A stretch of 8,274 nucleotides of DNA from Bacteroidales bacterium (GTDB lineage: Bacteria; Bacteroidota; Bacteroidia; Bacteroidales; VadinHA17). Numbering within the stretch: position 1 is the stretch's first letter; the number at the start of each line of letters is the position of its first letter. The stretch is taken from contig JALOMK010000081.1 of assembly GCA_025455505.1 (NCBI GenBank), positions 1 through 8,274 on the forward strand, given 5' to 3'. A program made the translations under genes and the position numbers. Below, piece after piece: positions 6,390 through 8,274 of the stretch. The notes beneath the pieces are model-generated. The model was not told where the DNA came from. It searched no databases and worked only from the letters and a program-made list of their open reading frames with translations.

Positions 6390-6956
6390 TCAGTTGATTT
6401 CATCAAGGCCTTCAGGCAGGTTCAGGATTAAAGTCTTGTGAACAGGGTCAGCGTCGGCAACCAGGTCAGGGTGAAGAGGAACGAGTATCTTTCGTCCGGC
6501 AGGCGACAGCAGTTCCAGGAGTACCTGCCCCTTGTTGTCGACGCTGTCAGTAACTGTTCCAAGGAAGCTGCCGTCAGAGGAGCTTACACGTACACCCTTC
6601 AGGTCGGTGAATCCCCGGGGTCGTGGGCCCCTTATCCCCGGACTTAAGTCCGGGGATAAGGCCGGGGCAGATCCTAACCCCGGACTTAAGTCCGGGGCAA
6701 AGACCCGGCACCCTATGAAGCGACTGACGCTCACATCACTGTCGTAATGCCTGAAAGTCAGCTTAAGAATACCGCCTCCTGTATCTTCAATGGATGATAA
6801 TAAAAAAGGAACCGGTCTTCCATCAGTTTCGATGAAGACCGATTCCATCACTTGTATTTCTTCAGAAATATGTTTTTCGAGCTTTACGGCTACAGTTCCG
6901 CTGAAGCCGCTTGTCTTTACTATCCTGCCAAGCAATATCCCGGTAGAATATGTCAT
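6390..6956 (-). CDS. rimM: Ribosome maturation factor RimM, with palindrome-encoded linker
   Basis: RimM is a cytoplasmic assembly factor that binds the 30S head (uS19) and helps mature 16S rRNA. The 188-residue product has the RimM N-terminal domain (about 6-86: ILLGRIVKTSGFSGTVAVKL and YDSDVSVSRFIGCRVF). It also has a C-terminal PRC-barrel (about 116-186: FTDLKGVRV, GTVTDSVDNKGQVLLEL, ILVPLHPDLVADADP and the terminal LPEGLDEI). The two domains are joined by an unusual Pro/Gly-rich linker (about 87-115) with PDLSPG twice, at 88-93 and 102-107. It is encoded by two DNA palindromes (see separate entries). The linker looks roughly a dozen residues longer than in relatives I remember, and the frame stays open, so the gene appears functional. 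It starts 6 nt after the rpsP stop, the classic rpsP-rimM pairing, but trmD does not follow. Confidence 0.93.
   Translation of the reverse strand: MTYSTGILLGRIVKTSGFSGTVAVKLEKHISEEIQVMESVFIETDGRPVPFLLSSIEDTGGGILKLTFRHYDSDVSVSRFIGCRVFAPDLSPGLGSAPALSPDLSPGIRGPRPRGFTDLKGVRVSSSDGSFLGTVTDSVDNKGQVLLELLSPAGRKILVPLHPDLVADADPVHKTLILNLPEGLDEIN
6630..6661. repeat. 32-bp perfect palindrome inside rimM (copy 1)
   Basis: The 20-bp core CCCCGGACTTAAGTCCGGGG (6636-6655) is extended on both sides by complementary CCTTAT / ATAAGG, giving 32 bp of perfect dyad symmetry with no central spacer. In mRNA it could form a very stable GC-rich hairpin; in DNA it could form a cruciform. It lies in the region coding for the linker between the two RimM domains and keeps the frame open. 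It resembles a REP-like short palindromic element; I cannot name a known family. Confidence 0.9.
6678..6697. repeat. 20-bp perfect palindrome inside rimM (copy 2)
   Basis: This is an exact second copy of CCCCGGACTTAAGTCCGGGG, 42 bp (14 codons) from copy 1 and so in the same reading frame, where it encodes PDLSPG on the minus strand. Its flanks (CCTAA on the left, CAAAG on the right) differ from those of copy 1. Only the core is shared, which argues against a simple recent 42-bp tandem duplication. Confidence 0.9.
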
Positions 6957-6962
6957 CAGCGA

Positions 6963-7547
6963 CTACTGGGCTGGCTCTTCTGCTGCCGGCTCCTGGTTTT
7001 CAGAAACGGCTTCCGGAGCATCCGCGGCAGGTGCTTCAGCTTCTGCCTCAACTGCCGGAGCTTCTTCTGCGCTTTCCTGGGCTGCAGCTGCTGCATTCTT
7101 TTTAGCAATCCTGGCTGCCCTTGCCTCGCTCACCTTTTTCTCTTCCTTCAGCTTTCTGCTGAGTTCTTCGTCGGCCGATTTCTCAAGACCTGTTTTCTTG
7201 GCTTCGATTTTGGCCTCGTTCTGACTGATCCATTCACTGAAACGCCTTTCGGCTTCAGCTTCATCAAAAGCTCCCTTGCGGACACCTTCGAGAAGGTGCT
7301 TTTTCATGAGAACTCCCTTGTACGACAGGATAGCTCTACAGGTATCTGTAGGTAATGCGCCTTTCTGCAGCCAACCAAGCGCTTTATCGAAATCGAGTTC
7401 GATTGTAGCGGGGTTGGTGACCGGATTGTAGTTTCCGATCTTTTCAATGTATCTGCCATCTCGTGGCGATCTGCTATCTGCAACCACAATGTGGTAGTAG
7501 GCCAGTTTCTTGCGGCCTTTTCTAGCTAATCTGATTTTAACTGCCAT
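6963..7547 (-). CDS. rpsP: 30S ribosomal protein S16 (bS16) with long C-terminal tail
   Basis: Residues 1 to about 83 are a typical bS16, an RNA-binding protein of the 30S body needed for subunit assembly. The start [20 protein letters not shown] is diagnostic, followed by [14 protein letters not shown] (29-42) and the [16 protein letters not shown] segment (54-69). The family is usually about 80-90 residues, but this one has 194. After the core there is a charged helical stretch (about 95-150, rich in Glu, Lys and Arg, possibly coiled-coil). A low-complexity Ala/Glu/Pro tail follows (about 151-194). Extended S16 is common in Bacteroidota, so this is a lineage trait and not a fusion to a recognised domain. 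The ATG at 7547 is fixed by the conserved N-terminus. It heads a likely operon with rimM (6-nt gap) and perhaps the GIN gene, read from the promoter at 7593-7624. Confidence 0.97.
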   Translation of the reverse strand: MAVKIRLARKGRKKLAYYHIVVADSRSPRDGRYIEKIGNYNPVTNPATIELDFDKALGWLQKGALPTDTCRAILSYKGVLMKKHLLEGVRKGAFDEAEAERRFSEWISQNEAKIEAKKTGLEKSADEELSRKLKEEKKVSEARAARIAKKNAAAAAQESAEEAPAVEAEAEAPAADAPEAVSENQEPAAEEPAQ

Positions 7548-7592
7548 TAATTCTTACGCTTTTTAATAACCTGTTTTTAAAAATTGTGGGTG

Positions 7593-7624
7593 CAAAGATA
7601 GCTTTAATAAAATTACCGAGCAAA
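7593..7624 (-). promoter_or_regulatory. Bacteroidota-type promoter of the rpsP-rimM operon
   Basis: On the minus strand, TTTG (7624-7621) is followed by 20 nt and then TATCTTTG (7600-7593), a close match to the Bacteroidota consensus. Transcription would start near 7586, giving a leader of about 40 nt before the rpsP ATG at 7547. The -33 element lies within the 10-bp palindrome CAAATATTTG (7621-7630), just 7 nt beyond the stop codon of the upstream glycosyltransferase gene. Confidence 0.7.
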
Positions 7625-7631
7625 TATTTGG

Positions 7632-8274
7632 CTAGTTCTTATCCCCACCGAGCATCTCCTTCCCCTTCTTTGTCCAGTAGATTGTGTACTTTGCCTGCTC
7701 CATGTAATACCTGTTTTCAGCATCCGGATTCCTGCTGTCGATATACCATGGCAGATGACGGGCGACAAAAGGGTAGTCTGTCCTGTACATCTCAATCATG
7801 TTGTTGGCATGCCGCCTCCTGGCCCTGGGCCTGTAGAGGGCAAAAGTGGTGTCGATCGGAGCCCTGAAGAGAGGTTCTCCTTCAAGTTTCTGCTCCCAGA
7901 AGCGGCTCTCCCACCTGATCACCTCTTCCTTCATGGCATAGCAATCGGGGATATCATCGATCTTAAGAGAGAATCCCACTTTTGAAGCAAGAGGCCTTCT
8001 CTTCAGTACATCCCGGAAAAACCTTAGGAAATCGTCAGGGCATTCATCAACAGGGACCACATCCGAATCGGTATATACAAAGTAGTTCCTCCTGAAATTT
8101 TTGTAAAGTCCGCTCAGCCACAGGGCATTCATGCCTATATTCTTTTCAAGCCTGTAAACAGGATATTTGCATTCGCTGTAGAAGTCAAGCAGGGGCGGGT
8201 ATGTTGACAGGTTATCGATAATGTGAATATTCCTGTAACCGCGCTTTTCAAGGCTCCCTATAAGCTGCTTCAGC
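7632..8274 (-). CDS. GT-A fold glycosyltransferase (family 2-like), C-terminal part (runs off right edge)
   Basis: The last 213 codons of a glycosyltransferase are present and the start lies beyond the right edge. The open frame continues through 8274 without a stop. The ATG at 8132 is therefore internal, and the 47 residues before it are clearly family sequence: RGYRNIHIIDNLSTYPPLL, which matches the GT-A strand ending in the I-D-N-x-S donor-binding pattern. YTDSDVVP contains the metal-binding DSD (encoded at 8061-8069). Downstream are FRAPIDTTFALYRP, the acceptor-side region, and a closing MEQAKYTIYWTKKGKEM segment. It probably adds a sugar to a surface polysaccharide or glycoprotein from the cytoplasmic side; donor and acceptor are unknown. 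Its stop is 8 nt before the rpsP promoter, so it belongs to a separate transcription unit. Confidence 0.8.
   Translation of the reverse strand, partial: LKQLIGSLEKRGYRNIHIIDNLSTYPPLLDFYSECKYPVYRLEKNIGMNALWLSGLYKNFRRNYFVYTDSDVVPVDECPDDFLRFFRDVLKRRPLASKVGFSLKIDDIPDCYAMKEEVIRWESRFWEQKLEGEPLFRAPIDTTFALYRPRARRRHANNMIEMYRTDYPFVARHLPWYIDSRNPDAENRYYMEQAKYTIYWTKKGKEMLGGDKN

Noticed and set aside
6384..6400. Small inverted repeat AAATCA-AC-TGATTT with T-run at the end of rimM as a terminator
   Set aside because: The loop would be only 2 nt, the stem is AT-rich, and it contains the rimM stop codon; not a credible terminator.
6790..7355. Plus-strand frames opposite rpsP/rimM with Ser/Ala/Phe-rich translations
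   Set aside because: They mirror the low-complexity Ala/Glu-rich S16 tail in reverse; no start signal or domain supports them.
7632..8132. The right-hand glycosyltransferase starting at the ATG at 8132
   Set aside because: The same frame stays open to the window edge and the residues before the ATG (RNIHIIDNLS and onwards) are typical GT-A sequence, so this ATG is internal.

Overview
The window reads as a chromosomal segment of a Bacteroidota bacterium, most likely an uncultured member of the Bacteroidales. Three things support this. Promoter-like sites match the Bacteroidota sigma-factor consensus (TTTG, 19-20 nt, TAnnTTTG) upstream of hppA and rpsP. Most start codons have no Shine-Dalgarno sequence. 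The protein set is also typical: ribosomal protein S16 with a long acidic/alanine-rich tail, a GIN-domain (DUF2807) surface protein, a membrane pyrophosphatase and a secreted S9D peptidase. No tRNA, rRNA, CRISPR array, insertion sequence or phage gene was seen.

Left part (1-2776, minus strand): the first 61 codons of a membrane-bound ion-pumping pyrophosphatase (hppA) run off the left edge, with a very good promoter at 243-273. Upstream of it lies an 806-residue exported serine peptidase that closely resembles the plant chloroplast glutamyl endopeptidase.

Middle part (2910-5611, plus strand): a PLP aminotransferase, best called LL-diaminopimelate aminotransferase (lysine/peptidoglycan precursor), is divergent from the peptidase. 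It is followed by a two-gene unit, a WaaE-like family 2 glycosyltransferase and the tRNA t6A enzyme TsaC, separated by 7 nt.

Right part (5613-8274, minus strand): a likely operon rpsP-rimM-GIN-domain protein is read from the promoter at 7593-7624. Further upstream is a truncated GT-A glycosyltransferase that runs off the right edge. The GIN gene and tsaC converge with a single base between their stop codons.

The most unusual signal is inside rimM. Two copies of a perfect 20-bp palindrome (CCCCGGACTTAAGTCCGGGG), 42 bp apart and in the same codon frame, sit exactly at the linker between the two RimM domains; the left copy extends to a perfect 32-bp palindrome. It looks like a small repetitive palindromic element tolerated, or used, inside an essential-type ribosome-maturation gene. 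The rest is ordinary housekeeping and envelope biology, and I found no convincing new multi-gene system.
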